Position numbers and translations under genes: made by a program. A DNA stretch of 64,000 bases from NCBI GenBank assembly GCA_042093735.1, contig JBELEM010000004.1, positions 21,954 through 85,953 of the forward strand. The letters run 5' to 3'. Position 1 is the stretch's first letter. The number at the start of each line of letters is the position of its first letter. Of the stretch, positions 35,025 to 43,953 are shown piece by piece. This stretch comes from Hellea sp042093735. Its GTDB lineage: Bacteria; Pseudomonadota; Alphaproteobacteria; Caulobacterales; Maricaulaceae. The notes beneath the pieces were generated by a model. It was given only the letters and a program-made list of their open reading frames with translations, was not told the origin of the DNA and made no database searches.

Positions 35025-36302
35025 ATGGTAAAGATTGAGAAGGTTTTTGCTAGGGAAATACTTGATAGTCGTGGTAATCCCACTCTTGAGGTTGACGTGG
35101 TCTTATCAGATGGCTCCTTTGGTAGAGCAGCTGTTCCTAGCGGGGCATCCACAGGTAAACATGAAGCCGTAGAACTCAGAGATAATGATGAAGCAAGATA
35201 TTTAGGTAAAGGTGTCTTAAAAGCCGTCAATAACGTTAACAAACACATCTCTCAAAGTTTAATTGGCTCTGACGCAGGTAATCAACGTGAAATTGATTCC
35301 TTAATGATAGGACTTGATAATACTGAAAACAAAAGCAATCTCGGTGCTAATGCTATATTAGGCGTATCGCTGGCGGTAGCTAAAGCAATGGCAGTATCTA
35401 AAAATATTCCTCTTTACGCATATATTGGTGATAATAAATCCTGCTTACTACCAGTTCCAATGATGAATATTATCAATGGAGGAGAGCACGCTGATAATAA
35501 AATAGATGTTCAGGAATTTATGATCATGCCTGTTGGTGCCAAGAGCTTTAGTGAAGCTCTTCGCTGTGGTGCAGAAGTTTTTCATTCTTTAAAGCTAAGA
35601 CTAATGTCTGATGGTCATAATACTAATGTTGGTGATGAAGGTGGTTTTGCCCCAAATTTAGACGGATCCAAAGAGGCTCTAGAATATATAATGCAATCAA
35701 TTATCGATGCTGGCTATAAACCTGGTAAAGATGTTTATTTGGCGATGGATGTAGCATCCACAGAATTCTACGATGGAACCCATTATAAACTCAAAGGAGA
35801 AAATAAAGTTCTCACATCATCGCAAATGGTGGATTACCTTTTTGACCTAACTACTAATTATCCCATAATATCTATTGAAGATGGCATGTCAGAAGACGAT
35901 TGGGATGGCTGGGTAGCATTAAATAATAAATTAGGTAACAATTGTCAGCTTGTTGGTGATGATCTGTTTGTTACTAACCAAAAACGTTTGCAGACTGGAA
36001 TAGACCTTAAAGCCGCTAACTCTATTTTAGTTAAAGTAAATCAAATAGGCACACTTAGTGAAACATTGGATGCAGTTAACTTAGCGCACAGCGCTGGTAT
36101 GACAGCCGTTATGAGTCACAGGTCAGGAGAAACAGCCGATACAACTATATCCGACCTTGCGGTTGCCACAAATTGTGGGCAAATAAAAACTGGATCATTA
36201 GCTCGCTCTGACAGGCTCGCAAAATACAATCAGCTTTTAAGGATTGAAGAGCAGCTAGGATCCAATGCCGTATTCGCAGGTAGGTCAGTGCTTCCATACT
36301 AA
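35025..36302 (+). CDS. eno: Enolase
   Basis: Enolase converts 2-phosphoglycerate to phosphoenolpyruvate in glycolysis and in reverse during gluconeogenesis. The 425-residue enzyme begins VFAREILDSRGNPTLEVDV and carries GASTGKHEAVELRD, MMNIINGGEHADN, VGDEGGFAPNL, SIEDGMSEDDW with a metal ligand, and the signature MSHRSGETADTTISDLAVA. The start is the ATG at 35025. It precedes ftsB and the pyruvate dehydrogenase genes, an order common in Alphaproteobacteria. Confidence 0.97.
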   Translation: MVKIEKVFAREILDSRGNPTLEVDVVLSDGSFGRAAVPSGASTGKHEAVELRDNDEARYLGKGVLKAVNNVNKHISQSLIGSDAGNQREIDSLMIGLDNTENKSNLGANAILGVSLAVAKAMAVSKNIPLYAYIGDNKSCLLPVPMMNIINGGEHADNKIDVQEFMIMPVGAKSFSEALRCGAEVFHSLKLRLMSDGHNTNVGDEGGFAPNLDGSKEALEYIMQSIIDAGYKPGKDVYLAMDVASTEFYDGTHYKLKGENKVLTSSQMVDYLFDLTTNYPIISIEDGMSEDDWDGWVALNNKLGNNCQLVGDDLFVTNQKRLQTGIDLKAANSILVKVNQIGTLSETLDAVNLAHSAGMTAVMSHRSGETADTTISDLAVATNCGQIKTGSLARSDRLAKYNQLLRIEEQLGSNAVFAGRSVLPY

Positions 36303-36355
36303 TAAAAGTTAAGACATTAACCGATTGCTAACTATACTAAGTTCATAACCATAAT

Positions 36356-36664
36356 ATGAAACGTCTTGAAAGTATAAAAAATAAGTGGCCACTAATCTCA
36401 CTTTTAGTATTATATATGTATCTGATATTCCATGCAGTTTCAGGGTCTGAAGGCATTATAGGCTACTTGGAGCATGAAAAAAAAATTGCGTTCAAAGAAA
36501 AAACTTTACTTGAGCTGTCAGAAGATCGCAAAAAGTTAGAAAAACATGCACTAAGTTTAAATTCGTCTGCATTAGACCTCGATAAGTTAGATATAAAGGC
36601 GCGACAGTTATTATTTGTTTCGGATCCGAATGAAAAGACGATTTGGCTTGACCGTAGACAATAA
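36356..36664 (+). CDS. ftsB: Cell-division protein FtsB (septum formation initiator family)
   Basis: The 102-residue protein has a short basic N-terminus, one membrane segment (about 12-29, WPLISLLVLYMYLIFHAVSG), a leucine-rich coiled-coil (about 37-70, EHEKKIAFKEKTLLELSEDR) and a short periplasmic tail. This is the FtsB/DivIC arrangement; the protein joins FtsL and FtsQ in the divisome. Its place between eno and pdhA is the classic alphaproteobacterial position and supports the call. Confidence 0.85.
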   Translation: MKRLESIKNKWPLISLLVLYMYLIFHAVSGSEGIIGYLEHEKKIAFKEKTLLELSEDRKKLEKHALSLNSSALDLDKLDIKARQLLFVSDPNEKTIWLDRRQ

Positions 36665-36739
36665 AATAGTCCATATCCCCCCATGTAAAAGTAATCAAAT
36701 ATAATTTTATTTCGTATACGTAATAATTTGGGAAATGAT

Positions 36740-37741
36740 GTGAATAAAAGAAATAATAAAAAAGTTAATCCTCTTAAGACTTCAAAAGATGAACTTCTAA
36801 GTCTTTATAAGGATATGCTACTCATCCGCAGATTTGAAGAAAAAGCAGGTCAACTATATGGTATGGGTCAAATAGCAGGATTTTGTCATTTATATATTGG
36901 TCAAGAAGCCGTTGTTGTAGGAACGCGAGCTAGCATGGTTGACGGTGATCAAATGATAACAGGTTATCGAGATCATGGGCACATGCTCGCCTGCGGCATG
37001 GAATCCAGAGGCGTTATGGCTGAGCTAACTGGAAGAGCTGGTGGCTATTCTAGAGGAAAAGGAGGCTCTATGCACATGTTCTCAACAGAAAAGCACTTCT
37101 ATGGTGGCCATGGCATAGTAGGGGCACAAGTCCCTATCGGAGCAGGGTTGGCATTATCGAATAAATACAAAGGCAATGGAAACGTTAGCTTGGCATTTTT
37201 TGGAGATGGTGCTTCAAACCAAGGACAGGTATATGAAGCATTTAACATGGCAAAACTATGGAGCTTGCCAGTAGTTTTTGTTATTGAAAATAACCAATAT
37301 GCCATGGGAACATCAGTAATTAGGTCATCTGCAGAAACAGAATTACATAAACGTGGTTCTAGTTTTGAGATCAAAGGCATTCAGGTTGACGGCATGAACG
37401 TTCTGGAAGTTAGAGATGCAGCTAAAAAAGCTATTAAGCATGCAAGAGACGGCAAAGGTCCTATGATATTGGAAATGAAAACTTATAGATATCGCGGCCA
37501 TTCAATGTCAGATCCCGCAAAGTATCGAACACGTGACGAGGTTACAAAAACCCGAAGTGAAAGAGACCCAATTGATATGGTAAAGAATAGATTAATTGAA
37601 GAGGGGTGGGCAACGGATGATACACTCAAATCAATTGATAAAGAGATTAAGTTAGTAGTGGCTGATGCCGCAGAATTTGCACAGACATCGCCAGAACCAG
37701 ATGCTTCTGAACTTTATACAGATGTTCTACTAGATGCTTAA
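36740..37741 (+). CDS. pdhA: Pyruvate dehydrogenase E1 component, alpha subunit
   Basis: This is the thiamine-diphosphate-dependent E1 alpha chain, which decarboxylates pyruvate with PdhB. Motifs include YGMGQIAGFCHLYIGQEAV, the ThDP motif GDGASNQGQVYEAFNMAKLW ending in IENNQ, and the loop YRYRGHSMSDPAKYRTRDEV. No in-frame ATG lies at the N-terminus: the likely start is GTG at 36740 behind GGGA, giving 333 residues, or TTG at 36728. The gene is followed by a MAPEG gene and then pdhB. Confidence 0.94.
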   Translation: MNKRNNKKVNPLKTSKDELLSLYKDMLLIRRFEEKAGQLYGMGQIAGFCHLYIGQEAVVVGTRASMVDGDQMITGYRDHGHMLACGMESRGVMAELTGRAGGYSRGKGGSMHMFSTEKHFYGGHGIVGAQVPIGAGLALSNKYKGNGNVSLAFFGDGASNQGQVYEAFNMAKLWSLPVVFVIENNQYAMGTSVIRSSAETELHKRGSSFEIKGIQVDGMNVLEVRDAAKKAIKHARDGKGPMILEMKTYRYRGHSMSDPAKYRTRDEVTKTRSERDPIDMVKNRLIEEGWATDDTLKSIDKEIKLVVADAAEFAQTSPEPDASELYTDVLLDA

Positions 37742-37776
37742 TTAAAAGTTAAACACAATTTAAAAAGGAGAATATT

Positions 37777-38178
37777 ATGCCTATTGAACTAAAATATTTA
37801 TTATGGAGCATAGCCTTATTTTTTATAATGATTTTGGCGCAATCATTATCATCAATCTTTTCAGGAAAAGCTTCCGTTTCTGAGTTAGTTGGCCATAGGG
37901 ACAATTTACCTAAAGAAGGCCTTACCAAGTTACATGGAAGAACAAAACGTGCGCAGGCAAATTTTATCGAAAGCCTTATAATGTTTGCACCTTTGGTCTT
38001 GATAACTATTATCACGGAAAGCTCCACAGAACTAACTGCTTTAGGAGCTGCTTTATTCTTCTGGGGTAGGTTAGCATTCACTCCATGCTATTGGCTAGGC
38101 GTATCTTGGTTTAGGACTATAGCTTGGTTTGTATCTATCATTGGGATGCTAATGATCTTTCTGGAGCTAATCAACTAA
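37777..38178 (+). CDS. MAPEG family membrane protein
   Basis: The 133-residue protein has four hydrophobic segments (about 6-24, 66-82, 85-101 and 107-130), with KLHGRTKRAQANFIESLIMFAPLVL as the MAPEG signature (Arg and Asn-Phe-x-Glu between helices 1 and 2). MAPEG proteins include glutathione-dependent membrane transferases and peroxidases, but many bacterial members are uncharacterised. It has a good ribosome-binding site (AAAGGAG) and its stop overlaps the pdhB start (TAATG). It is therefore translated from within the pdh operon, an unexpected place for it. Confidence 0.85.
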   Translation: MPIELKYLLWSIALFFIMILAQSLSSIFSGKASVSELVGHRDNLPKEGLTKLHGRTKRAQANFIESLIMFAPLVLITIITESSTELTALGAALFFWGRLAFTPCYWLGVSWFRTIAWFVSIIGMLMIFLELIN

Positions 38179-39545
38179 TGGCAATCGATATAAAAATGCC
38201 AGCCCTTTCTCCCACTATGGAGGAAGGGACACTCAGCAAGTGGATCGTAAAAGAAGGTGATACTGTCACCTCTGGTGATATACTGGCTGAAATTGAAACA
38301 GATAAAGCAACTATGGAAGTTGAGAGTATAGATGAAGGTATTGTAGGTAAGATTACTATACCCGAAGGAACTGAAAACGTTAAAGTAGGAACAGTCATTG
38401 TTCAACTATTAGAAAGTGGCGAAAAAGTAAATGATCTTAAGAAGCCTCATGACAAACCGATCACCCCTCCCGGAAATTACGAACAAAATCAGACTGCTAA
38501 AAAAACCATCCCTTCAAGAGAAGGGCTAGATGAAAAACGAGATTCAGGCTCCCGTGTTACGCATACTGAAATTACTGTAAGAGATGCATTGCGAGATGCA
38601 ATGGCAGAAGAAATGAGGCGTGATGAGAATGTCTTCATAATGGGAGAGGAAGTAGCAGAGTATCAGGGTGCCTATAAGGTTACGCGTGAATTACTTCAAG
38701 AGTTTGGAGAGAAAAGAGTTATAGATACGCCCATAACTGAATACGGATTTGCGGGAATTGGAGTGGGTGCGGCAATGGGGGGTCTAAAACCTATTGTTGA
38801 ATTTATGACCTTCAATTTCGCAATGCAAGCGATTGACCATATTATAAATTCAGCAGCTAAAACTCTTTATATGTCTGGCGGACAAATGCGCTGCCCAATA
38901 GTTTTTCGAGGGCCCAATGGTGCTGCATCTCGTGTTGGAGCCCAGCATAGTCATGATTACTCTAGTTGGTACGCTAACGTCCCAGGTTTAAAAGTGGTTG
39001 CACCCTATGATGCGGAAGATGCAAAAGGTTTACTTAAGGCAGCAATTCGTGACCCCAATCCCGTTGTGTTTCTGGAACATGAACTTCTGTACGGAGAAAT
39101 ATTTCAAATACCTGATGTCGATGACCTTATTGTACCCATTGGTAAAGCTAAAGTTAGACGAAAAGGTTCAGATGTAACACTTGTGGCGCATAGCAGAATG
39201 GTTGGCAGGTGTCTTGAAGCAGCAAATCTACTTATAAATGAAGGCATTGATTGTGAAGTAGTGGATTTAAGAACTATCCGTCCACTAGATAGTAAAACAG
39301 TTATAGAAAGTGTTAAAAAAACAAATAGGCTTGTTTGTGCTGAAGAAGGCTGGGGACAGAGTGGCATTGGTGCTGAAATTGTTTCACGGGTTACCAAAGA
39401 GGCCTTTGATTTTCTAGATGCCCCTCCCGAAAGAGTTTTTCAGGTGGACGTTCCTTTGCCGTATGCTGCAAACCTCGAAGCCCTGAGCCTTCCTGGTTCC
39501 TCAGATATTATAAAAGCAGCAAAAAAAGTTTGCTATAAAAATTAA
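38178..39545 (+). CDS. pdhB: Pyruvate dehydrogenase E1 component, beta subunit, with lipoyl domain
   Basis: The 455-residue protein has an N-terminal lipoyl domain (1-80; lipoyl lysine Lys43 in EIETDKATME), a linker, and then the transketolase-like E1 beta domain (about 135-455: TVRDALRDAMAEEMRRDENV, GEEVAEYQGAYKVT, DTPITEYGFAGIGVGAAMGG). A lipoyl domain on E1 beta is a known alphaproteobacterial trait, seen for example in Sinorhizobium and Zymomonas. The frame is open upstream, but the ATG at 38178, overlapping the MAPEG stop, gives the family N-terminus MAIDIKMPALSPTMEEG. Confidence 0.95.
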   Translation: MAIDIKMPALSPTMEEGTLSKWIVKEGDTVTSGDILAEIETDKATMEVESIDEGIVGKITIPEGTENVKVGTVIVQLLESGEKVNDLKKPHDKPITPPGNYEQNQTAKKTIPSREGLDEKRDSGSRVTHTEITVRDALRDAMAEEMRRDENVFIMGEEVAEYQGAYKVTRELLQEFGEKRVIDTPITEYGFAGIGVGAAMGGLKPIVEFMTFNFAMQAIDHIINSAAKTLYMSGGQMRCPIVFRGPNGAASRVGAQHSHDYSSWYANVPGLKVVAPYDAEDAKGLLKAAIRDPNPVVFLEHELLYGEIFQIPDVDDLIVPIGKAKVRRKGSDVTLVAHSRMVGRCLEAANLLINEGIDCEVVDLRTIRPLDSKTVIESVKKTNRLVCAEEGWGQSGIGAEIVSRVTKEAFDFLDAPPERVFQVDVPLPYAANLEALSLPGSSDIIKAAKKVCYKN

Positions 39546-39554
39546 AGGTTAAAT

Positions 39555-40871
39555 ATGCCGATTGAAATTCTCATGCCTGCACTCTCACCCACAATGGAAG
39601 AAGGAACACTTTCTAAGTGGTTAGTAAAAGAGGGAGATCAGGTTAACTCAGGTGACCTTCTAGCTGAAATAGAAACAGATAAAGCTACAATGGAAATTGA
39701 GGCAGTAGAGGAAGGCACAATAGTAAAACTACTAGTACCTGAAGGGAACTCTAATGTTAAGGTTAATAAGCCAATTGCAATATTACTTGAAGAAGGTGAA
39801 GACATAAGTTCACTAAATAATTATACGGATACTACCAACCAGACACCCAACAATAATGCCACAGAGAAAAGTGGGGAAGCAACCATCGGTGATTTAGGCG
39901 CTCAAAAAGAAAAAATAATTGAACAACCAGAAAGAATAAAGTCATCGCCACTAGCTCGTCGTCTTTCAAAAAAATTAAATATAGATTTAAATCAAATTTC
40001 TGGTTCTGGGCCTAACGGTAGAATTATAAAAATAGATATTGAAAACTATATAAAAGACTCAAAGTCAAATATCGCTCCGACGCAACTGGATCAGCCAGAC
40101 TTTACCACAAATTCTGACTCAAAGGAAATAGGGGCGCTTAGATATGGGGGTGCTGAACAGCTAACTAAATTAGGAATAGAAACGGGGTCCTATAACCTAA
40201 TACCTCTAAATAATATCCAAAAAGTTATATCTAAACGATTAGTTGATTCATCTCAAAATGTACCTAGTTTTCCATTGACAATTGATTGTGAGATTGATGA
40301 ATTACTTAGACTTAGAAAAGAGCTAAACCAACAAGCGGGTGAGTTTGTTAAAATAAGTGTAAATGATATGCTCATAAGAGCTTCAGCGCTTTCATTGAAA
40401 CACTGCCCAGAAGCTAACGCCAGCTATACACCGGATGGAATAGCAATACACAAACATGCAGATATCGCAGTTGCAGTCTCAATCGAAAGCGGTTTAATAA
40501 CTCCTATTATTCGACAAGCAGATAATAAAGGCTTATCACAAATTTCTACAGAAATGAAAGACTTAGCCTCTCGAGCCAGAGAGCGTAAGCTCAAGCCAAC
40601 TGAGTACCAAGGGGGAACATTTTCAATATCTAACCTTGGGATGATGGGAATTAAAGAGTTTGGTTCAATAATCAATGAACCGCATGGAATGATACTGTCC
40701 GTAGGCGAAGGTAATCAAAGACCAATAGTTCGTGAAGGGGCTTTAGATGTAGCGACCATTATGACAGTAACCTTAACATGTGATCATAGAGTAATAGATG
40801 GAGCTTTGGGGGCAAAGTGGTTGCAACACTTTAAGAGATACATTGAAAAACCAATAACAATGATGCTTTAA
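39555..40871 (+). CDS. pdhC: Pyruvate dehydrogenase E2 component, dihydrolipoamide acetyltransferase
   Basis: The 438-residue E2 core subunit transfers acetyl groups to CoA. One lipoyl domain (1-78, Lys43 in EIETDKATMEIE) is followed by an acidic linker, a peripheral-subunit-binding domain (about 133-168, SSPLARRLSKKLNIDLNQI) and the catalytic domain (about 210-438) with the active-site motif TCDHRVIDGALGAKW. Its lipoyl domain is almost the same as that of PdhB. It lies nine bases after pdhB and 46 before lpd. Confidence 0.95.
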   Translation: MPIEILMPALSPTMEEGTLSKWLVKEGDQVNSGDLLAEIETDKATMEIEAVEEGTIVKLLVPEGNSNVKVNKPIAILLEEGEDISSLNNYTDTTNQTPNNNATEKSGEATIGDLGAQKEKIIEQPERIKSSPLARRLSKKLNIDLNQISGSGPNGRIIKIDIENYIKDSKSNIAPTQLDQPDFTTNSDSKEIGALRYGGAEQLTKLGIETGSYNLIPLNNIQKVISKRLVDSSQNVPSFPLTIDCEIDELLRLRKELNQQAGEFVKISVNDMLIRASALSLKHCPEANASYTPDGIAIHKHADIAVAVSIESGLITPIIRQADNKGLSQISTEMKDLASRARERKLKPTEYQGGTFSISNLGMMGIKEFGSIINEPHGMILSVGEGNQRPIVREGALDVATIMTVTLTCDHRVIDGALGAKWLQHFKRYIEKPITMML

Positions 40872-40917
40872 ACAAAAGCTTTCATATTAACTTAACATAT
40901 AAAAAGTAGATCAAAAA

Positions 40918-42309
40918 ATGTCTGATACAAACTTTGACGTCATCATAATAGGATCAGGTCCTGGTGGATATGTAACTGCCATCAGATCAAGTCAACTTGG
41001 TTTTAAAACAGCTATAATTGAAAAAGATAGTCTAGGCGGAGTTTGCTTGAACTGGGGCTGCATACCTACCAAAGCTCTCCTCAGATCAGCTGAAGTATAT
41101 AGTAATATGAAGCACGCTGAGGACTATGGGTTATCGGCCTCACCACAATTTAATCTAAAAAGTATAGTTCAAAGATCTCGAAATATTGCTAATCAGCTAT
41201 CGGGAGGCATTAAGCATCTATTGAGCAAAAACAATGTAAAAATTATAGATGGTTTTGCATCTCTACAACCCGGAAAAGCAGCACCAGAAGTTCATGTTGA
41301 AGGAAAAATATACAATGCTAAGCATGTTATATTAGCAACAGGAGCAAGGGCTCGAACCATACCACAAGCTGGTTTAGAGCCAGACGGAAAGTATATATGG
41401 TCTGCAAAAGAGGCAATGATTCCTGACACTATGCCAAACAAACTTCTGGTTATCGGCTCTGGTGCCATTGGTATGGAATTTGCTTCATTTTATAATGCTT
41501 TTGGCTCAAAAGTTACAGTAGTTGAAATGGAAGATAGAATTTTACCTGCAGAAGATGAAGAAATATCTGTATTGGCTAAAAAAGCATTCTCTAAACGTGG
41601 AATAGAAATTATAACAAACTCAAAAGCAACTTTAAAAGTTGTAGAAAATGGAGTTGAGGCAGTCCTCGAAAATATAAGTGAAAGTAATACAAAAACTTAT
41701 GACAGAGTAATTCTTGCAATAGGTATTGTAGGAAACACTGAAAATATAGGACTTGAAAAATTGGGTGTTAAAGTTAATAAAAATCACATTTCTATTAATG
41801 AGTTTAGCCAAACTGGTATTAAAGGATTATACGCTATAGGTGATGTGACTACACCTCCCTGGCTAGCTCATAAGGCATCCCATGAAGGCATAATATGCAT
41901 TGAAAAAATAGCGGGCAGAAACCCAGAGCCTCTTAATCCTATATCTATTCCTGGCTGCACTTATTGCCACCCCCAGATTGCATCCGTGGGTTATACAGAA
42001 AAACAAGCAATAAAAGCAGGCTTCACTATAAAAGTCGGCAAGTTTCCGTTTGTAGGTAATGGTAAAGCAATAGCTTTGGGAGAGCCTGAGGGTTTAATAA
42101 AGACTATTTTCGATGAAGAAACAGGCGAGTTACTAGGGGCACATATGATTGGAGCTGAAGTCACTGAACTTATTCAAGGCTATACAATTGCTCAGAAACT
42201 AGAAACAACAGAGCATGAGTTAATGGAAACAGTTTTCCCCCATCCCACTTTATCTGAGATGATGCATGAGGCTGTATTAGATGCATATAATAGAACAATA
42301 CACTTTTAA
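40918..42309 (+). CDS. lpdA: Dihydrolipoamide dehydrogenase (E3), pyruvate dehydrogenase-linked
   Basis: The 463-residue FAD enzyme reoxidises lipoyl groups. It shows the FAD-binding GSGPGGYVTAIRSSQLG, the redox-active disulfide motif GGVCLNWGCIPTKALL, an NAD-binding GSGAIGMEFASFY, AIGDVTTPPWLAHKASHEG, and the C-terminal catalytic HPTLSEMMHEAV. CLNWGC (instead of CLNVGC) is typical of the E3 paired with PDH in this group. It ends the pdh operon and is distinct from the second E3 gene that follows convergently. Confidence 0.95.
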   Translation: MSDTNFDVIIIGSGPGGYVTAIRSSQLGFKTAIIEKDSLGGVCLNWGCIPTKALLRSAEVYSNMKHAEDYGLSASPQFNLKSIVQRSRNIANQLSGGIKHLLSKNNVKIIDGFASLQPGKAAPEVHVEGKIYNAKHVILATGARARTIPQAGLEPDGKYIWSAKEAMIPDTMPNKLLVIGSGAIGMEFASFYNAFGSKVTVVEMEDRILPAEDEEISVLAKKAFSKRGIEIITNSKATLKVVENGVEAVLENISESNTKTYDRVILAIGIVGNTENIGLEKLGVKVNKNHISINEFSQTGIKGLYAIGDVTTPPWLAHKASHEGIICIEKIAGRNPEPLNPISIPGCTYCHPQIASVGYTEKQAIKAGFTIKVGKFPFVGNGKAIALGEPEGLIKTIFDEETGELLGAHMIGAEVTELIQGYTIAQKLETTEHELMETVFPHPTLSEMMHEAVLDAYNRTIHF

Positions 42310-42334
42310 CTTATATTGTTTACTCATTTTTAGT

Positions 42335-42359
42335 CCTCTTAACGGCACTGTTTAAGAGG
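42335..42359 (+). terminator. Possible terminator hairpin after the pdh operon
   Basis: CCTCTTAA (42335-42342) and TTAAGAGG (42352-42359) form an 8-bp perfect stem with a nine-base loop, 25 bases after the lpdA stop. The sequence after it (TTGTCAACTTCATTTATTTT) is T-rich but not a clean T-run. It could end the plus-strand pdh transcript in the gap before the convergent suc operon. Confidence 0.45.
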
Positions 42360-42498
42360 TTGTCAACTTCATTTATTTTAAAATGAGAAGTTTTCTCAAT
42401 ATGAGATGCTGACAATGTGAATGTTACTATTAGTTATACTGTGAAAAGCTTATAATCTTATGAATACTCAAACATATTAACTTTCCGATTAATAAAAA

Positions 42499-43884
42499 TT
42501 AGCTTTGCATTGCCCAACCTTCAACATCCATAGCCGCCTGCCGTACAGCCTCTGTAATTGTTGGGTGAGCATGACATGTACGAGCTACATCTTCGCTTGA
42601 AGCCTTAAATTCCATAGCTAAAGCCACCTCAGCAATTAAGTCTCCGGCATGAGAGCCAATTATGTGCGCACCTAAAATTTGATCTGTTTCAGCATGGGCA
42701 AGAATCTTTACGAAACCCGTAGTTTGATGATTTGCTCGAGCTCTAGAGTTCGCAGAAAAGGAAAATTTACCGCGCTTAAAAGGTATGTTAGCGTTAGTTA
42801 ACTCTTGCTCTGTCTTGCCGACTGAGGCAATTTCTGGGGATGTGTAAACTACACCGGGGATTACATTATAGTTAACATGGCCAGCCTTTCCAACAATAAT
42901 TTCAGCTACCGCAACACCTTCGTCCTCAGCTTTATGAGCTAACATTGGGCCTTTTGTGCAGTCACCTACTGCATAAATATTCGGTATATTCGTTTTAAAA
43001 TCATCAGTTATTACATAACCCCGTTCATCTTTTTCAAGATTTATAGCATCTAGACCAAGATTATCGGTATTTGGCTTTCGACCGATGCATACCAATACAA
43101 CATCGGCATTAATAGACTTTGAATTTCCACCTGAGCTTGCTTCGGTTTGAACTTCTAAACCATTATTTATTTTATTGACGCTTACAACTTTCCTACTAAG
43201 TTCAAATTTCATTTTTTGCTTTTTAAAAATTCGTAAAGATTGTTTTTGGATTTCAGAATCCATACCTGGCATAATATGGTCGAGATATTCTATCACTGTT
43301 ACTTCTGAACCCAAACGACGCCAAACAGACCCAAGTTCCAAACCTATAACACCCCCCCCTATAACAACTAATTTATTTGGGACTTTGTCTAAATTTAAAG
43401 CACCAGTCGAAGATACAATATTCTTCTCATCAATTTCTACATTTGGTAACTGCGCAACACTAGAACCTGTAGCAATAACAATATTCTTTGTAATGTGGGG
43501 CTCACCATCAATCTCAACTGTACAAGCATCAATAATTTTACCTGTCCCATTTTTGTGCTTAACGTTATTTTTTTTAAATAAAAATTCTATTCCTGATGTT
43601 AGCCCATTAACTGTCTTTTCTTTAGCTAACATCATTTTTTTAAGGTCAAAGCTTATATCCCCCACTAGGCCCATATCCATAAAATTATTTTGAGCCGTCT
43701 CCAGCATTTCAGTAGAGTGAAGTAATGCCTTCGATGGAATACATCCTACATTTAAGCATGTCCCGCCAAGCGTTCCGCGACTTTCCACGCATAAAACCTT
43801 TAGGCCTAACTGTCCACAACGAATGGCGCAATTATAACCGCCAGGCCCGCCCCCAATGACTATTATATCATAATTATCTGACAT
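42499..43884 (-). CDS. lpd: Dihydrolipoamide dehydrogenase (E3), 2-oxoglutarate dehydrogenase-linked
   Basis: This second E3 of 461 residues carries GGGPGGYNCAIRCGQLG, the redox disulfide motif GGTCLNVGCIPSKALL, GGGVIGLELGSVWRRLG for NAD, AVGDCTKGPMLAHKAEDEG and the C-terminal HAHPTITEAVRQAA. The ATG at 43884 has GGAG at 43890-43893 and starts the family sequence; the frame runs up to a TTG at 43905. It is the last gene of the mdh-suc cluster, 69 bases after sucB, and should serve the 2-oxoglutarate dehydrogenase complex. Confidence 0.95.
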   Translation of the reverse strand: MSDNYDIIVIGGGPGGYNCAIRCGQLGLKVLCVESRGTLGGTCLNVGCIPSKALLHSTEMLETAQNNFMDMGLVGDISFDLKKMMLAKEKTVNGLTSGIEFLFKKNNVKHKNGTGKIIDACTVEIDGEPHITKNIVIATGSSVAQLPNVEIDEKNIVSSTGALNLDKVPNKLVVIGGGVIGLELGSVWRRLGSEVTVIEYLDHIMPGMDSEIQKQSLRIFKKQKMKFELSRKVVSVNKINNGLEVQTEASSGGNSKSINADVVLVCIGRKPNTDNLGLDAINLEKDERGYVITDDFKTNIPNIYAVGDCTKGPMLAHKAEDEGVAVAEIIVGKAGHVNYNVIPGVVYTSPEIASVGKTEQELTNANIPFKRGKFSFSANSRARANHQTTGFVKILAHAETDQILGAHIIGSHAGDLIAEVALAMEFKASSEDVARTCHAHPTITEAVRQAAMDVEGWAMQS

Positions 43885-43953
43885 GAAAACTCCGTAGTTA
43901 ATCAATTATCATTAGTTTAATTAATCTCAGCTTGGCTATAAACAATTGTAACA

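Noticed and set aside
36735..36743. ATG-ATG start for pdhA just before the chosen GTG
   Set aside because: The two ATGs are out of frame with PdhA and run at once into TGA.
43175..43693. 172-residue open frame on the plus strand inside the second lpd gene
   Set aside because: It lies fully antisense to a well-conserved gene, its translation has no family features, and its composition is that of a reverse-complement shadow.
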